A stretch of DNA of 64,000 nt, taken from positions 1,572,301 through 1,636,300 of the forward strand of contig NZ_LBMT01000001.1 of NCBI RefSeq assembly GCF_002005545.1, written 5' to 3'. The notes below the pieces were generated by a model that saw only the letters and a program-made list of their open reading frames with translations, had not been told where the DNA came from and searched no databases. Numbering within the stretch: position 1 is the stretch's first letter; each line of letters opens with the position of its first letter. Source of the stretch: Streptococcus mitis. Its GTDB lineage: Bacteria; Bacillota; Bacilli; Lactobacillales; Streptococcaceae. The translations under genes were made by a program, and so were the position numbers. Of the stretch, positions 17,686 through 28,200 are shown piece by piece.

Positions 17686-18909
17686 ATGACTTATCCAAAT
17701 CTCTTGGACCGCTTCTTAACCTACGTTAAGGTCAACACGCGCTCTGACGAACACTCTAAGACTACTCCAAGTACGCAGAGTCAGGTTGACTTCGCAACCA
17801 ATGTTCTTATCCCTGAAATGAAACGTGTTGGACTACAAAACGTCTACTACCTTCCAAATGGTTTTGCGATTGGTACCTTGCCAGCCAATGATCCATCTTT
17901 AACACGTAAAATTGGCTTCATCTCCCACATGGATACCGCTGATTTTAATGCCGAAGGAGTCAATCCTCAGGTGATTGAGAACTATGATGGTGGTGTGATT
18001 GAACTTGGAAATTCTGGTTTCAAACTCGATCCAGCTGACTTTAAGAGTCTTGAAAAATATCCAGGACAAACGCTCATCACAACCGATGGAACAACCTTGC
18101 TAGGTGCTGATGACAAGTCAGGGATTGCTGAAATTATGACTGCTATTGAATATCTAACTGCTCACCCTGAAATCAAACACTGTGAGATTCGTGTTGGTTT
18201 TGGTCCAGATGAAGAAATCGGTGTTGGTGCTAATAAATTTGATGCAGAAGATTTTGATGTTGATTTTGCCTACACAGTTGATGGTGGCCCACTAGGTGAA
18301 CTTCAGTACGAGACCTTCTCAGCAGCTGGTGCTGAATTGCATTTCCAAGGACGCAATGTCCATCCTGGTACTGCCAAAGGTCAGATGGTCAACGCCCTTC
18401 AGCTAGCAATTGATTTTCACAATCAACTTCCAGAGAATGACAGACCTGAGTTAACGGATGGCTACCAAGGTTTCTATCATCTTATGGATGTGACAGGTAG
18501 TATCGAGGAAGCGCGTGCAAGCTACATCATTCGTGATTTTGAAAAAGAGGCCTTTGAAGCACGTAAAGCAGCTATGCAGTCTATCGCTGATAAGATGAAT
18601 CAAGAACTTGGTAGCGACCGTGTCACCCTAAACTTGACAGATCAGTACTACAATATGAAAGAAGTCATTGAAAAAGATATGACTCCAATTACCATTGCTA
18701 AAGCAGTTATGGAAGATTTGGGGATCACTCCTATTATCGAACCAATCCGTGGAGGGACAGACGGCTCTAAGATTTCCTTTATGGGAATCCCAACCCCTAA
18801 TATCTTTGCTGGTGGCGAGAATATGCACGGTCGTTTTGAATACGTTAGCCTTCAGACTATGGAACGTGCAGTTGATACAATCATTGGTATCGTAGCCTAT
18901 AAATACTAA
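17686..18909 (+). CDS. pepT: Peptidase T (tripeptide aminopeptidase)
   Basis: PepT removes the N-terminal residue of tripeptides in the cytoplasm. The 407-residue M20 metallopeptidase shows the first zinc histidine in SHMDTADF, the bridging aspartate in LLGADDKSG, the catalytic EE in GPDEEIG and the late histidine near [11 protein letters not shown]. It has AAAGGAG before the ATG and stands as a single gene with its own promoter and terminator. Confidence 0.97.
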   Translation: MTYPNLLDRFLTYVKVNTRSDEHSKTTPSTQSQVDFATNVLIPEMKRVGLQNVYYLPNGFAIGTLPANDPSLTRKIGFISHMDTADFNAEGVNPQVIENYDGGVIELGNSGFKLDPADFKSLEKYPGQTLITTDGTTLLGADDKSGIAEIMTAIEYLTAHPEIKHCEIRVGFGPDEEIGVGANKFDAEDFDVDFAYTVDGGPLGELQYETFSAAGAELHFQGRNVHPGTAKGQMVNALQLAIDFHNQLPENDRPELTDGYQGFYHLMDVTGSIEEARASYIIRDFEKEAFEARKAAMQSIADKMNQELGSDRVTLNLTDQYYNMKEVIEKDMTPITIAKAVMEDLGITPIIEPIRGGTDGSKISFMGIPTPNIFAGGENMHGRFEYVSLQTMERAVDTIIGIVAYKY

Positions 18910-18966
18910 AAATAGACTGGGCAAAAACTCAATTTTAAGAGAAAATGAAGTAAATCTTCCCACAAT

Positions 18967-19014
18967 AAAACGCATAGTATCAGTACATTTCTGTACTGAT
19001 ACTGTGCGTTTTTT
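18967..19014 (+). terminator. Strong terminator after pepT, also facing pta
   Basis: A near-perfect stem of about 20 base pairs (AAAACGCATAGTATCAGTACA with its complement, loop TTTC) is followed by TTTTTT. It lies between the convergent ends of pepT and pta and can serve both. Confidence 0.85.
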
Positions 19015-19049
19015 GATTATAAATGCGAATTATTTAGTAGCACTTCTCT

Positions 19050-20024
19050 TTATTGATGAACTGCTTGAGCTGCTGTGATAAGAGTCAACTTGTACACATC
19101 ATCTGCATTACATCCACGAGAAAGGTCGTTAACTGGTTTGTTCAAACCTTGCAAAACAGGTCCTACAGCTGCAAAGCCACCAAGACGTTCAGCCATCTTG
19201 TATCCGATATTTCCTGCCTCGATACCTGGGAAGATGAAGACATTTGCTTGACCAGCTACCGTACTTCCAGGAGCTTTCAGAGCTGCAGTTTCAGGAACAA
19301 AGGCTGCATCAAATTGCAGCTCACCATCGATTTCAAGGTCAGGACGCAAGTCGTGAGCAATTTTAGTGGCTTCTACAACCTTATCGACGCTCTCACCAAA
19401 TCCTGAACCTTTAGTAGAATAGCTCAGCATGGCAATTTTAGGCTCGATGCCAAACATCTTAGCTGTGATTGCTGAGTTGATGGCAATTTCAGCCAAGGCT
19501 TCTGCATCAGGATTGATATTGATAGCACAGTCTCCAAATAGGTAACGTTCCGTACCACGAACCATGAGGAAGGCACCTGAAGTACGAGTTACATTTGGAC
19601 GAGTTTTGATGATTTGAAGAGCTGGACGAACTGTTGAAGCTGTTGAGTGAATAGCTCCAGATACCATTCCATCAACCAAGCCCAAGTAAACCAACATAAC
19701 ACCAAAATAGTTGACATCTTCAACCAAAACCTTGCGTGCATCTTCTTCAGACATTTTGCCCTTGCGACGCTCTACCAAGGCAGTAACCATTTCTTCAAAT
19801 TGAGGATAATGTTGAGGGTCAATGACTTCATAACCATCCATGATCCCTTCAATTTCAAGATAAATTTTAATTTTTTCAGGATTTCCAAGCAAAACAGGAA
19901 TCACTTCTGTTTCTTTTACCAAGCGTTTAGTCGCTTGAAGAATACGTGGCTCTTCCCCTTCAGGGAGAACGATACGAGCATTTTTACCAACAAGGTTGGC
20001 TTTTAGACTTTCAAAAACTTCCAT
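19050..20024 (-). CDS. pta: Phosphate acetyltransferase
   Basis: Pta interconverts acetyl-CoA and acetyl phosphate, which feeds ATP production through acetate kinase and sets the acetyl-phosphate pool. The 324-residue single-domain type is complete. Visible signatures include LPEGEEPR near the N-terminus, VDGMVSGAIHSTA, and the C-terminal NIGYKMAERLGG followed by GPVLQGLNKPVNDLSRG. GGAG precedes the ATG, and a TATAAT on minus at 20048-20053 is a likely -10. Acetate kinase is not in the window. Confidence 0.97.
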   Translation of the reverse strand: MEVFESLKANLVGKNARIVLPEGEEPRILQATKRLVKETEVIPVLLGNPEKIKIYLEIEGIMDGYEVIDPQHYPQFEEMVTALVERRKGKMSEEDARKVLVEDVNYFGVMLVYLGLVDGMVSGAIHSTASTVRPALQIIKTRPNVTRTSGAFLMVRGTERYLFGDCAININPDAEALAEIAINSAITAKMFGIEPKIAMLSYSTKGSGFGESVDKVVEATKIAHDLRPDLEIDGELQFDAAFVPETAALKAPGSTVAGQANVFIFPGIEAGNIGYKMAERLGGFAAVGPVLQGLNKPVNDLSRGCNADDVYKLTLITAAQAVHQ

Positions 20025-20067
20025 GAGTTTTCTCCTTTTAGATAATAATTATACTCTGAAACAGTTT

Positions 20068-20964
20068 TTATAGAGTATTAGTTGATAACTGGGTAATAAG
20101 GTTGCTAAAATCATCCGGAAAGGGACTTTCTAACTGCAAGTCTTGCTCTAAAAATGGATGATAAAAGGATAGGTAATGGCAATGCAGGGCCTGACGTTGA
20201 ATGCCGTCGTCCAGACTACCTCCGTACAAATCATCTCCCAACAAAGGAAAACCAATATGAGAAAAATGGACTCGGATTTGGTGGGTTCGACCAGTATGCA
20301 ATCGAATGTCGACCAAGTGAATATTTCCATAAGAAGCGACAATCTTGTAAGAAGTATGGGCATACTTTCCACCTTTAGCCACCCGTCTGGTGATAATAGA
20401 GTCTTCGTCACGCGCAATCGGAGCAATAATTTCCCCCTCTGACTCCAAGTGACCATCACCTTTAACCAAAGCAAAGTAGCGTTTTTCAATGGACTTCTTC
20501 TGCAACTGCTTGTCTAATCGTGCATGGGCATAGCCATGCTTGGCAAAAAGCATCAAGCCAGAAGTATCTCTATCAAGCCTGGTTACAATGTGAACCTGCT
20601 GATTTTCGTAATTTTGCTTGACGTAGTAACCCTTGATAAAATTGGCAATGGTATTAGAGTGATTGACACTAGGAATAGAAGCCACTCCATAGGGTTTGTT
20701 TAAAACTAGAAAATGATCATCCTCATAGAGAATGTCTAATGGTCTCTCGATAGCTTCTAGAGTTTCAAAGCCTTCCTCAGCGGGAATATCAATGGTAACG
20801 CGGTCCCCAATATCCAATAGATAGGTTGCATTTTGCGGTTGGTCATTGACCAGAATAGCCCCACCTCGAAACTTAATCTTGGCTAGAAGTCCCTTAGAAA
20901 CCTCGTGCTTTTTTAAGAAGGTCTTAACCTTGACATGTTCATCTGCGATAAATTCAAACCTCAT
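20068..20964 (-). CDS. RluD-family pseudouridine synthase
   Basis: This 298-residue protein has an N-terminal S4-like RNA-binding region ([24 protein letters not shown]) and an RluA/RluD catalytic domain. The catalytic aspartate is in [13 protein letters not shown] around residue 129, and RTHQIRVHF is the second family motif. It probably isomerises uridines in rRNA or tRNA; the exact target cannot be told. Its ATG overlaps the nadK stop codon (ATGA), forming a chain relQ-nadK-rlu. Confidence 0.92.
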   Translation of the reverse strand: MRFEFIADEHVKVKTFLKKHEVSKGLLAKIKFRGGAILVNDQPQNATYLLDIGDRVTIDIPAEEGFETLEAIERPLDILYEDDHFLVLNKPYGVASIPSVNHSNTIANFIKGYYVKQNYENQQVHIVTRLDRDTSGLMLFAKHGYAHARLDKQLQKKSIEKRYFALVKGDGHLESEGEIIAPIARDEDSIITRRVAKGGKYAHTSYKIVASYGNIHLVDIRLHTGRTHQIRVHFSHIGFPLLGDDLYGGSLDDGIQRQALHCHYLSFYHPFLEQDLQLESPFPDDFSNLITQLSTNTL

Positions 20965-21779
20965 TCATCCACCTCGCCGATAAAGGCATCCTTAACGCGG
21001 TTCCAGAAACTGGTATGGCTAGGAGTCGCGACAAAGTGAATCTTATGATGATCAATTTGATACTCGATTCGCTCGATACTACGAAAAGAATAGACACTAT
21101 TGTCAACCGAAATGGTGTGGTAATCATTTCTTGTTGGAATGAGTTCAATCTTATCCTTCTTAGGCACAATAATAGAAGAGCCCAGCGTTCGATAGACACG
21201 ATTATTAAGGCTGGCAATCTCCGTTAATTGCAAAGCTTCAATGGTAGGGTGTAAAACAGCACCGCCAAGAGACTTGTTATAGGCAGTACTACCAGTCGGT
21301 GTCGAAACTGTTAGCCCGTCTCCACGAAAACGCTCAAAGGGAACACCATTGATGACAATATCTGCCACCATGGTTCGATCGGATCTGCGAATGCTGGCTT
21401 CGTTGAGGGCACGAAAAATCTTGACCTCTCCATTTCCAAGAAAAACCTTCACATTTAGAACAGGGTAAGAAACCCTTGCTCCGGTATCCAGCTGCAAATT
21501 GGTCATTAACTTATCCAACTCAAAATCACGATAATCGGTATAAAAGCCCAGATGTCCTGTATGAAGACCGATAAAGCGTACCTTATCAAGTTGGTCTTCG
21601 TACTTATGAAAGGCCGACAAGAGCATGCCATCTCCACCAATGGAAATGACAATGTCCGGACTGCTATCATTGAGTATAAACTGATTTCTCTTCAAACGAT
21701 CTCGCAATTCATATAAAACCCTTTGGCTCTGCGGTTTTCTATTGGCTATCAGGTCAATTCGTTTACCTGTATTCTTCAT
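20961..21779 (-). CDS. nadK: NAD kinase
   Basis: NadK phosphorylates NAD to NADP. The 272-residue protein has the diagnostic GGDGMLL (residues about 50-56), [14 protein letters not shown] and HRTDRTMVAD-type segments. I start at MKNTGKRID (21779), which overlaps the relQ 3' end by 17 bases; a start four codons upstream is possible. It ends in an ATGA overlap with the pseudouridine synthase. Coupling to the alarmone synthetase relQ is conserved in streptococci. Confidence 0.95.
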   Translation of the reverse strand: MKNTGKRIDLIANRKPQSQRVLYELRDRLKRNQFILNDSSPDIVISIGGDGMLLSAFHKYEDQLDKVRFIGLHTGHLGFYTDYRDFELDKLMTNLQLDTGARVSYPVLNVKVFLGNGEVKIFRALNEASIRRSDRTMVADIVINGVPFERFRGDGLTVSTPTGSTAYNKSLGGAVLHPTIEALQLTEIASLNNRVYRTLGSSIIVPKKDKIELIPTRNDYHTISVDNSVYSFRSIERIEYQIDHHKIHFVATPSHTSFWNRVKDAFIGEVDE

Positions 21780-22434
21780 CTGTATCGTCACTGTTTCCTA
21801 CACCGTCATTTAATTTTCTACTCAAGGGATCAAAAAGGGCCTGGGCTTCTTGGATATCATCTCGAATTTTACCCATTTCTTCATCCAACTGATGGGCAAT
21901 CTTGGCTGTAATTTCCAGTCGCTTCTTAATCTCCTCTGGGAAATCCCCTTGGTACTTGTAGTTGAGAGAATGTTCTATTGTTGCCCAGAAATTCATGGCC
22001 AAAGTACGAATCTGAATTTCTGCCAAAATAGTCTTGGCTCCATTGATGGTGTCAACCATATATTCTACTACCACATGATAGGAACGGTAGCCTGAGGCTT
22101 TTCGATGAGTAATGTAATCTCGTTCCTGTATGATCCGCATGTCCTGACGCTTGTGTAAAATTTCCACTACTTCCTTGACGTCATCTACAAACTGAACCAT
22201 CACACGCAAACCAGCAATATCCTGCAAATCGTGTTCCAAGGTTGCATAAGTAATGCCACGACGAGCCATTTTTTCCTTGATACTTTCAATCGGCTTGACT
22301 CTACCCGTCACAAACTCAATCGGAGAATGCTTATTTTGCTTACGATATTGCTTCCGAATACCACGTAGTTTAATCTTTAACTCACCAACAGCTTGAATGT
22401 AAGGATCTAGAAATTCTTCCCATTCTAAGGTCAT
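21763..22434 (-). CDS. relQ: Small alarmone synthetase RelQ
   Basis: This is a 223-residue stand-alone (p)ppGpp synthetase without a hydrolase domain. The synthetase core shows [38 protein letters not shown] and [18 protein letters not shown], the ATP- and GTP-binding and catalytic segments. It responds to cell-wall and translation stress in Firmicutes. It is the first gene of relQ-nadK-rlu, and its promoter lies directly next to the prophage attachment site. Confidence 0.93.
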   Translation of the reverse strand: MTLEWEEFLDPYIQAVGELKIKLRGIRKQYRKQNKHSPIEFVTGRVKPIESIKEKMARRGITYATLEHDLQDIAGLRVMVQFVDDVKEVVEILHKRQDMRIIQERDYITHRKASGYRSYHVVVEYMVDTINGAKTILAEIQIRTLAMNFWATIEHSLNYKYQGDFPEEIKKRLEITAKIAHQLDEEMGKIRDDIQEAQALFDPLSRKLNDGVGNSDDTDEEYR

Positions 22435-22515
22435 ATATTCTCCCTTGTTCTCATACTATCCTTCAAAAATATCTTTGATTTTTTCTCCAGATTCATATAC
22501 AATAAATACAATGCT

Positions 22516-22544
22516 ATTATATCATAAGTGAAAAACGTTTACAA
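22516..22544 (-). promoter_or_regulatory. Promoter of relQ-nadK-rlu
   Basis: On minus, TTGTAA (22539-22544), a 17-base spacer and TATAAT (22516-22521). It lies about 85 bases from attL, so prophage insertion leaves the promoter itself intact but replaces the DNA upstream of it. Confidence 0.75.
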
Positions 22545-22629
22545 ATACTTATCGTTACTTGTCAATAGTTGAGTTTTTGGCTTATTTTTCTTTTAAATCA
22601 TTTCCATTGATTGCCATCGTTTTTTTAAA

Positions 22630-22650
22630 TCGTATTCATCTTCGTATTCA
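22630..22650 (+). other. Putative attL (left prophage attachment site)
   Basis: Two copies of TCGTATTCA at 22630-22638 and 22642-22650, with a 12-base period, match the pair at the other prophage end (55805-55825) in the same orientation and period. The interval between relQ and the first phage terminator contains nothing else recognisable. The exact crossover core cannot be fixed without an empty-site sequence. Confidence 0.55.
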
Positions 22651-22752
22651 TTTTCATAATCATCTTTGCCCGTATAGTTGAGAAGGTTGCAATTTATTTC
22701 TAATAGTTTACAAAAGGATCAGTGAGTAATTTCACTGTTTTTATTTTTGTCA

Positions 22753-22783
22753 AACAAAAAACCGCAAGCTTAAGCCTGCGGTG
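22753..22783 (-). terminator. Terminator of the phage late operon
   Basis: On minus, ACCGCAGGC pairs with GCTTGCGGT around a TTAA loop, followed by TTTTTTG. It ends the transcript 45 bases past the endolysin gene. Confidence 0.85.
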
Positions 22784-22826
22784 AAAGAACAATTTAGAAA
22801 GTTTCCTTTCTATTTATTTTTTTAAA

Positions 22827-23693
22827 TTATTTAGTCGTAATCAAGCCTTCCGGCTCTACTGTGAACTCTGGCTTATCTGCCATCGTTCCGTCTGGTTTGA
22901 TGTAGTACCAGCCTGTTCCGTCTGCTGACTGGATAAAGGCATTTGATACCATGTTCCCGTTCTTACGGTCTAGGTAGTACCAAGTCAGCTTATGCTTAAT
23001 CCAACCAGTTACCATCTTACCGTCTTCATCAAAGTAATACCAAGCGTTATTGATACGAGCCCAGCCGGTGGCCATAGAGCCTGAATCCGTGAACCAGTAC
23101 CAAGCGTCCTTGTAGTTCAACCAGGTACTACACTTCATGAAGCCTTTTTCATCGAAATAGTACCAAACATCGTTGATTTTCTCCCATTTGTTAGTTGGGT
23201 ATGAACCGTCTTCACGAACCCACCACCAGCCATATTGGTTCTGTTGCCAGCCAGTTTCAACCTCTTCAGGCGGTACGATATACCCAACGATTTCACTTAC
23301 AGAGCGCTCGTTGTAGCGACAAGGCCCACCTACTTCTAAGTAGTCCCAGTTGCCATCAATATTCTGCTCAATCGTCTTGATAGTATCTCCGTCTGAGTCC
23401 TCATAGACAAGCCCTGTATGTCCATAGTTGACACCGTCGCCAGCTACATAGCTTTTCACGAAGAACCAACCAGCCTTTGGATAGTCAGCGTCATACACGA
23501 CTTTCAAGCCTTGTGAACGCGCTGACTCAAGCAAGTCGTAAGCATTGCCCCAGAGGGTCACACCATACCAATGACGAAGCCCGTAACAAGGCACGTCGGC
23601 ACACTGGAAGCCATAAGCTCCGTCGTTGTCCACTCCATCGCCAGAATTGGCCTTGTCGATGAAGAATTGAATCATTTCTTGTTTTTTAGACAT
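22827..23693 (-). CDS. Phage endolysin: CHAP amidase/peptidase with choline-binding repeats
   Basis: This 288-residue lysin degrades the host wall at the end of the lytic cycle. Residues about 1-145 form a CHAP (amidase_5-type) domain with the likely catalytic cysteine in FQCADVPC, the histidine in NYGHTGLVY and an acidic partner near IEQN. Residues about 150-275 hold about six choline-binding repeats ([30 protein letters not shown]). It resembles the Skl lysin described from a S. mitis phage more than the usual LytA-like amidase_2 lysins. It has no signal peptide, so it needs the holins. Confidence 0.93.
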   Translation of the reverse strand: MSKKQEMIQFFIDKANSGDGVDNDGAYGFQCADVPCYGLRHWYGVTLWGNAYDLLESARSQGLKVVYDADYPKAGWFFVKSYVAGDGVNYGHTGLVYEDSDGDTIKTIEQNIDGNWDYLEVGGPCRYNERSVSEIVGYIVPPEEVETGWQQNQYGWWWVREDGSYPTNKWEKINDVWYYFDEKGFMKCSTWLNYKDAWYWFTDSGSMATGWARINNAWYYFDEDGKMVTGWIKHKLTWYYLDRKNGNMVSNAFIQSADGTGWYYIKPDGTMADKPEFTVEPEGLITTK

Positions 23694-23695
23694 AC

Positions 23696-23953
23696 TTACT
23701 CCTCACTTGGTTTCTTGTATTCTAGCGCTCGTGTGCTGTCTGTGATTCCGCTTGTGGTTGGGTCGTTGACCAGACCGATTGCAGTTAAGAACACGAATAT
23801 CGCATTGACAAGCAGAATCAGCTTATTGCCGATATCACCCAAATCCAGATGATATCCAAAGACTGCTGCACCAGCTTGCAAGAGAAGTAAGAAGGCTGGG
23901 ATAGCAGACAGGTAAAAGGTTTTATTTTTTAGTCGTAGTTTCCAATTAATCAT
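23696..23953 (-). CDS. Phage holin (phi LC3 / holin_1 type)
   Basis: This 85-residue membrane protein begins [13 protein letters not shown]. It has two hydrophobic segments (about 14-33 and 43-60) and the family's C-terminal [21 protein letters not shown] signature. Holins assemble into membrane lesions that release the endolysin. I start at MINWK (23953) because GGAG lies seven bases upstream, while the earlier ATG is only one base from it. It lies two bases upstream of the endolysin gene. Confidence 0.93.
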   Translation of the reverse strand: MINWKLRLKNKTFYLSAIPAFLLLLQAGAAVFGYHLDLGDIGNKLILLVNAIFVFLTAIGLVNDPTTSGITDSTRALEYKKPSEE

Positions 23954-23955
23954 GT

Positions 23956-24372
23956 TCATTCTCCTTTGTTTTTATCTTCGTCTTTCTCAAGCAATCGTTG
24001 GAATGCTTTCAAGATTGGCTGAAAAAGAGTGACATTTCCTTTTAATTTGCGATAATTCTCAATGAGTGATTGAAAAGTAAATGCGATGTACCCGAGATAG
24101 ATCGAGTACAAGAATGCGAAGCCTGTCTTCTCAGGCAAGAGTACAGACATCGGGATGAGGATCATCAGTAAAAGGACCCCTAGAATTTTGCGAAGGAGTC
24201 CATTAATACCGATTTTGCTCTTATACTCGATGTCAGGATTTGCGATAGCAGCAATTGTCCCTGTTACAAAATCAATGATTTCCATTGAGACAATCAATGC
24301 CAGAGCGTACAAGACCAGACCATCTTCAGTCTGGACGACGCTTCGGAAAAAATTGAAAAATTCAATTTGCAT
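23956..24372 (-). CDS. Phage holin-family protein (holin_4/toxin-secretion type)
   Basis: This 138-residue membrane protein has about four hydrophobic helices and the conserved EIIDFVTGTIAAIAN segment near residue 30, typical of the holin_4_1 (toxin secretion/phage lysis) family. The ATG at 24370-24372 has a strong AGGAGG site six bases upstream. Its stop codon lies in the ribosome site of the second holin. Two adjacent holin-like genes are common in pneumococcal phages, where the second may tune lysis timing. Confidence 0.88.
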   Translation of the reverse strand: MQIEFFNFFRSVVQTEDGLVLYALALIVSMEIIDFVTGTIAAIANPDIEYKSKIGINGLLRKILGVLLLMILIPMSVLLPEKTGFAFLYSIYLGYIAFTFQSLIENYRKLKGNVTLFQPILKAFQRLLEKDEDKNKGE

Positions 24373-24381
24373 ACACACCTC

Positions 24382-24682
24382 CTATTCTTTAGGTTCGTAC
24401 TTCCATGCTGCGCCTGTTCCGTCCATTTCAAGACGACCGTTTCGGGCAAAGTCGCTGACTGGTTCACCGTTATAAGTAAATTCCTTGTTCAACTGAATCA
24501 AGATACGCTTGCCTTCACCGTCCATCTCAACATGCGTGGGGTCTTCAATGGTAATCAAGTCATGTGCCATGTAGCGTTTACCAACTTCTGCAAGTGGAAT
24601 TAACTCAACTAATTCCTTGTAGTTGGTCCCATAGGCGATTGTCTTGCCTGCTACGGCATTTAAAACGACCGCATGGAGATTT
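24382..24682 (-). pseudogene. Out-of-frame C-terminal part of a DUF1366-like phage gene
   Basis: The frame that follows a four-A run (24680-24683) encodes LHAVVLNAVAGKTIAYG, then about 35 more residues, and continues into MAHDLITIEDPTHVEMD and on to GAAWKYEPKE. It is one base out of phase with the upstream ORF 24660-25001. The two read as one protein of about 205 residues if an A is added to the run. The segment from the internal ATG at 24570 (62 residues) could also be translated by itself, but no clear ribosome site was seen. Confidence 0.65.
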
Positions 24683-25001
24683 TCCCATAACGGTCGGTTT
24701 CAGCTTTATTATGCTTAACTTCTTCATCTGTGGCCGTCTGTTTCGCTTCGGTCTGAGCCAATTTCTGCTCTGCTTCTTGAAGTTTAGCCTGCGCTTGTAC
24801 GATTGCGCTCGTTGGATCAAGCTCTGTGCGGATATGGTCCAGCACCGCTTGAATCAAAGTCGCTTCATTGTCCTGTGTATGGTCGCCGTGAAGTTCTACT
24901 TGCTCGTAAGAATAGCGTCCGTTGTTTTCCATCTTGATTGCGACTACTGTTGTGTTTTCTGCACCTTTCAAATAAGGTTTAATTGCTACTTCGTAATTCA
25001 T
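24660..25001 (-). CDS. DUF1366-like phage tail-associated protein, N-terminal part
   Basis: This is a 113-residue reading of a phage protein usually found between the tail-tip protein and the holins (DUF1366 type; function unknown). Residues 1-60 form a small domain (MNYEVAIKPYLKG...), followed by a coiled coil (residues 65-100, QAQAKLQEAEQKLAQ). It ends prematurely with ISMRSF because the frame shifts at the A run at 24680-24683. Its start overlaps the stop of the upstream small ORF. Confidence 0.75.
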   Translation of the reverse strand: MNYEVAIKPYLKGAENTTVVAIKMENNGRYSYEQVELHGDHTQDNEATLIQAVLDHIRTELDPTSAIVQAQAKLQEAEQKLAQTEAKQTATDEEVKHNKAETDRYGKISMRSF

Positions 25002-25213
25002 TAGTTATTTCCTTTCATTTTTGCTTGTGTTTCTTCAAACAACTCTTTTAGAGCTGGGTCATGTTCTAGAACCTCTTTCATCGTGTGCAATTCGCTTGCT
25101 GCATACAAATAAAGAGCTTCATTCTTAGCTGATTCTTGCTCGCTGACTGCTAGCTTTTTAGTCAGCGAATCAAGTGTTAACTGATTTACTACTGCGTCCA
25201 TGTTGTTATTCAT
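25001..25213 (-). CDS. Small phage protein, tail-tip module
   Basis: This 70-residue, mostly helical protein (heptad-like DSLTKKLAVSEQESAKNEAL region) is encoded between the tail-tip gene (ATGA overlap) and the DUF1366-like gene (overlapping start/stop). I do not recognise a function. Position and coupling suggest a tail-associated accessory protein. Confidence 0.7.
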   Translation of the reverse strand: MNNNMDAVVNQLTLDSLTKKLAVSEQESAKNEALYLYAASELHTMKEVLEHDPALKELFEETQAKMKGNN

Positions 25214-28200
25214 GCTATTGTTTTCTCCATTTTTTCTATTTTTTGATTTAATTCTTGAATGGCCTTGATTAAGTAAGGTACCAGTGCAAATGTGTTATAT
25301 GTGTAAATCCCATCTGGACCCTCACGAAAAGCGTCTGGAGCGTACTTCTGCACATCTTGAGCCATGATACCGCATGAGATATCCTCTACCTCATTATTAA
25401 ATTCTTTTCGGTAACTATACGTTTTCAAACGATTAATAATATCAATCCCTGAAACATTACTCTCTTGAATGTTTGATTTCAGTCTGCGGTCAGAAGTATC
25501 GTTCCAAGCTGGGAACCAATCTCTGGCACCACTGGCTTTTTCCAGATAAAAATAATCTTTACTGCTTCGTCCAATCTTCTCGTATTCACCAGAATAAATC
25601 CAAACACCACCATCATAATGAATTCTTCCTGTAACTTTTAAGTCGCCGTGAATAATTGGTGTTTTCCAAAATTCAGCAGTGTTATAACAATACATCTTGC
25701 CATTATTTTTTACGAACCATGCATAGTATCCAGGTTCGTTCCAATTGTTTCCCCAATTGACCCATAGCGCAGTGCGTCCATCTCCACCTGTACCATCACC
25801 CATTCCAACCGAGAAATGATTGCGACCAGTTATCCAACGCCCATAACCTGAATCATGCGTCCCGAGCTGGAATCCACCAATCCAACCTTTATAACCTTCT
25901 AAAACAGTTGAGCTAGAAATGACTGATTCGATTTTTGTCGCAAAGATGCGTTTAGATGTAAGTTGGTCAATAAATGCTTCATTTGCAGTGATTTTTCTAA
26001 TAAGCGCATTATCAACTTTCAACTTCTCAGCCGTGACCGCTTCAGCGTCTAATATCGTAGTCGTGACCGAACCTGCTTCAAAATTGGCCGTTTTCAGCTT
26101 ATCCACCATGGCTGACTTGATAACTGCTTTATCAATCAAGGTCTCGCCAGTTATGTGGGTCAATTTACCGTCAAGTCGATTATGACCATTAACGCCCAGG
26201 TTTAACCCAGAAATTAAATCACCTGCACTGTTGATGTTCTGAACCGCCCACGAACCAGCTAGTTGATTTTGAACTGTACGAACAGCTTCGTCAGTGTCTT
26301 CAGGGGCTAGAGTGAATGGTGTCGCATTGCTTCCAGTTTCAAGTTTTATCTCTGAAATGTAAAGGTTTATTGATTTCCCAGGATTTCCATAAAACATTAA
26401 ATTGATTTCATCGATGTCAACTGGTAACTCATAATTAAAATTAAGTTTTTTATAAGCGGATGCAGTTATTTCACTATTTGGAATCTCCCTCCATGCCTGC
26501 GATTTTATTGCACCATCTTTCCTATAATGTAACCCGATGTCAAGGCCAGAGAAAGTGCTAAGTCCATCTTTTGAAACCAAAAAAGAAAGAGTGATTTTAT
26601 CGGATTTTTTTAGTTCAATTTTGAATGTCTGTTGCAATCCAAAATAACGAGCATTTATAGATGTTCCATAAATATGCACGCCCGATTTATTTCGATTTTG
26701 TGATGAATGTTCATAGTTGAAATTCAAGCCTGAAACGTTCGTTTCTCTCCAATTTTTAGAACCACCCCTAAAATCGGCATTCTTCACATAATTTCGGCTA
26801 TCTCCGACATTTTTAGCCACCTCAACCTGAAACAGCTGGCTTGTCATAGCCATGCGAGCAACCTTATTCGAAATGTCATTCTCGGTACTACCGATAATAC
26901 GTTCGTATAGCTGACTAGTTTCCTTGACTTTTTGGAAATCAGTTTGGCTAGCCTTACCAGCAATCAATGAAGTAATATCTGCAAATCTGCCATCTACTGC
27001 CGTTTTATAGTTAGCAATCTGAGTGGCAATCGAACCATTTTGTGGATTCGTGATAGCTTCGAATTTGTTCTCAATAGCTCTTACAGTTTCCTGATAAGTC
27101 GCTTTACCTACATAGTCCTTCGCAACTAGCTCACGTACAGCCGTCGCTTGTCTCGCGCTCTCCTCACGAGTATAACGCTGTAAAGCTTCCTGTCGCTGGC
27201 CGTCTTGGCTGACATAGGTTTCAACCGTCGCCAATTTAGAAGATAGACCTTCAGCCGTCTTCTCAAAAGTAGACTTAGCAGCTATAAGGTCCGTCTTACC
27301 ATCCTCTGGAGCAGGCCCTGCATCTATACGAGTAGAGCTTCTAGTCAATTCGACTTTACGAAATGCTACATGGCCAATCTCGTTATAACCAAGAATAATT
27401 CGCCAGAAGTCAAAATTATCAGGCTTGGTCAATGCTGGTATAGTGACTTGATAAGTCTGCCAGCTAGACGTGAGGTTGAAATTGCCATACATGATTTCAG
27501 GATTGCTAGGTGCTGTTCGATTAGCTCTTAAAGAGACCCAAACGCTTGGATTTCCAGAGTGACACATAGCTTGAAACGAAAGTGTGTAAGTCTCGCCGAG
27601 TTCCAACTCAAGAAGAGCTGTCGAACTTTTACCTGAAGCTATACTTCCTTCTTTTGAATAGATTTGCATCTGCTTCCAAGTCTTCGTAGTTCCTTTTACA
27701 TTATATTCGCCGTTTGAGATAGTCCAATCTTGTGGACTGTTATCCCCTTGACTATAATTCCAAAGACCTCTTGAAAAGTCGTAGTCTTCAGCATAGTTGC
27801 GACTACCGACCTTCATCTTAGCGAAGGTTTGAGTCAACCCATCGATACCCTGAGCGACCTCTGATTTCGTCGCAAATCCCTTCATCTGGCCAGTCATTCG
27901 ACTAAGGGCCTCTGTGGTCGTTCTGCGATATTCTGAAGCTTGATTGACTTCACTTGTGACCGTCTGTTTCAGAGCATCCAAATCACCCGATAGAGCCGTC
28001 TGAGCGCTCGTAGCCTGCGACTTGAACGCTTCAAGTCTAGCAATCGAATCTAGACCAATCTGCTTGGCTTCCTGAGCTAGAGAACTACTTGCCCCAGCTT
28101 TTTTCAATGCTTCCTCGGCTTTGCGCCTAGCTTCTTGAATCGAAGCATTGTCAAAACTGTCAAAACGCTGATCGATAGTGTCAGACAGTTCTTGCTTCAC

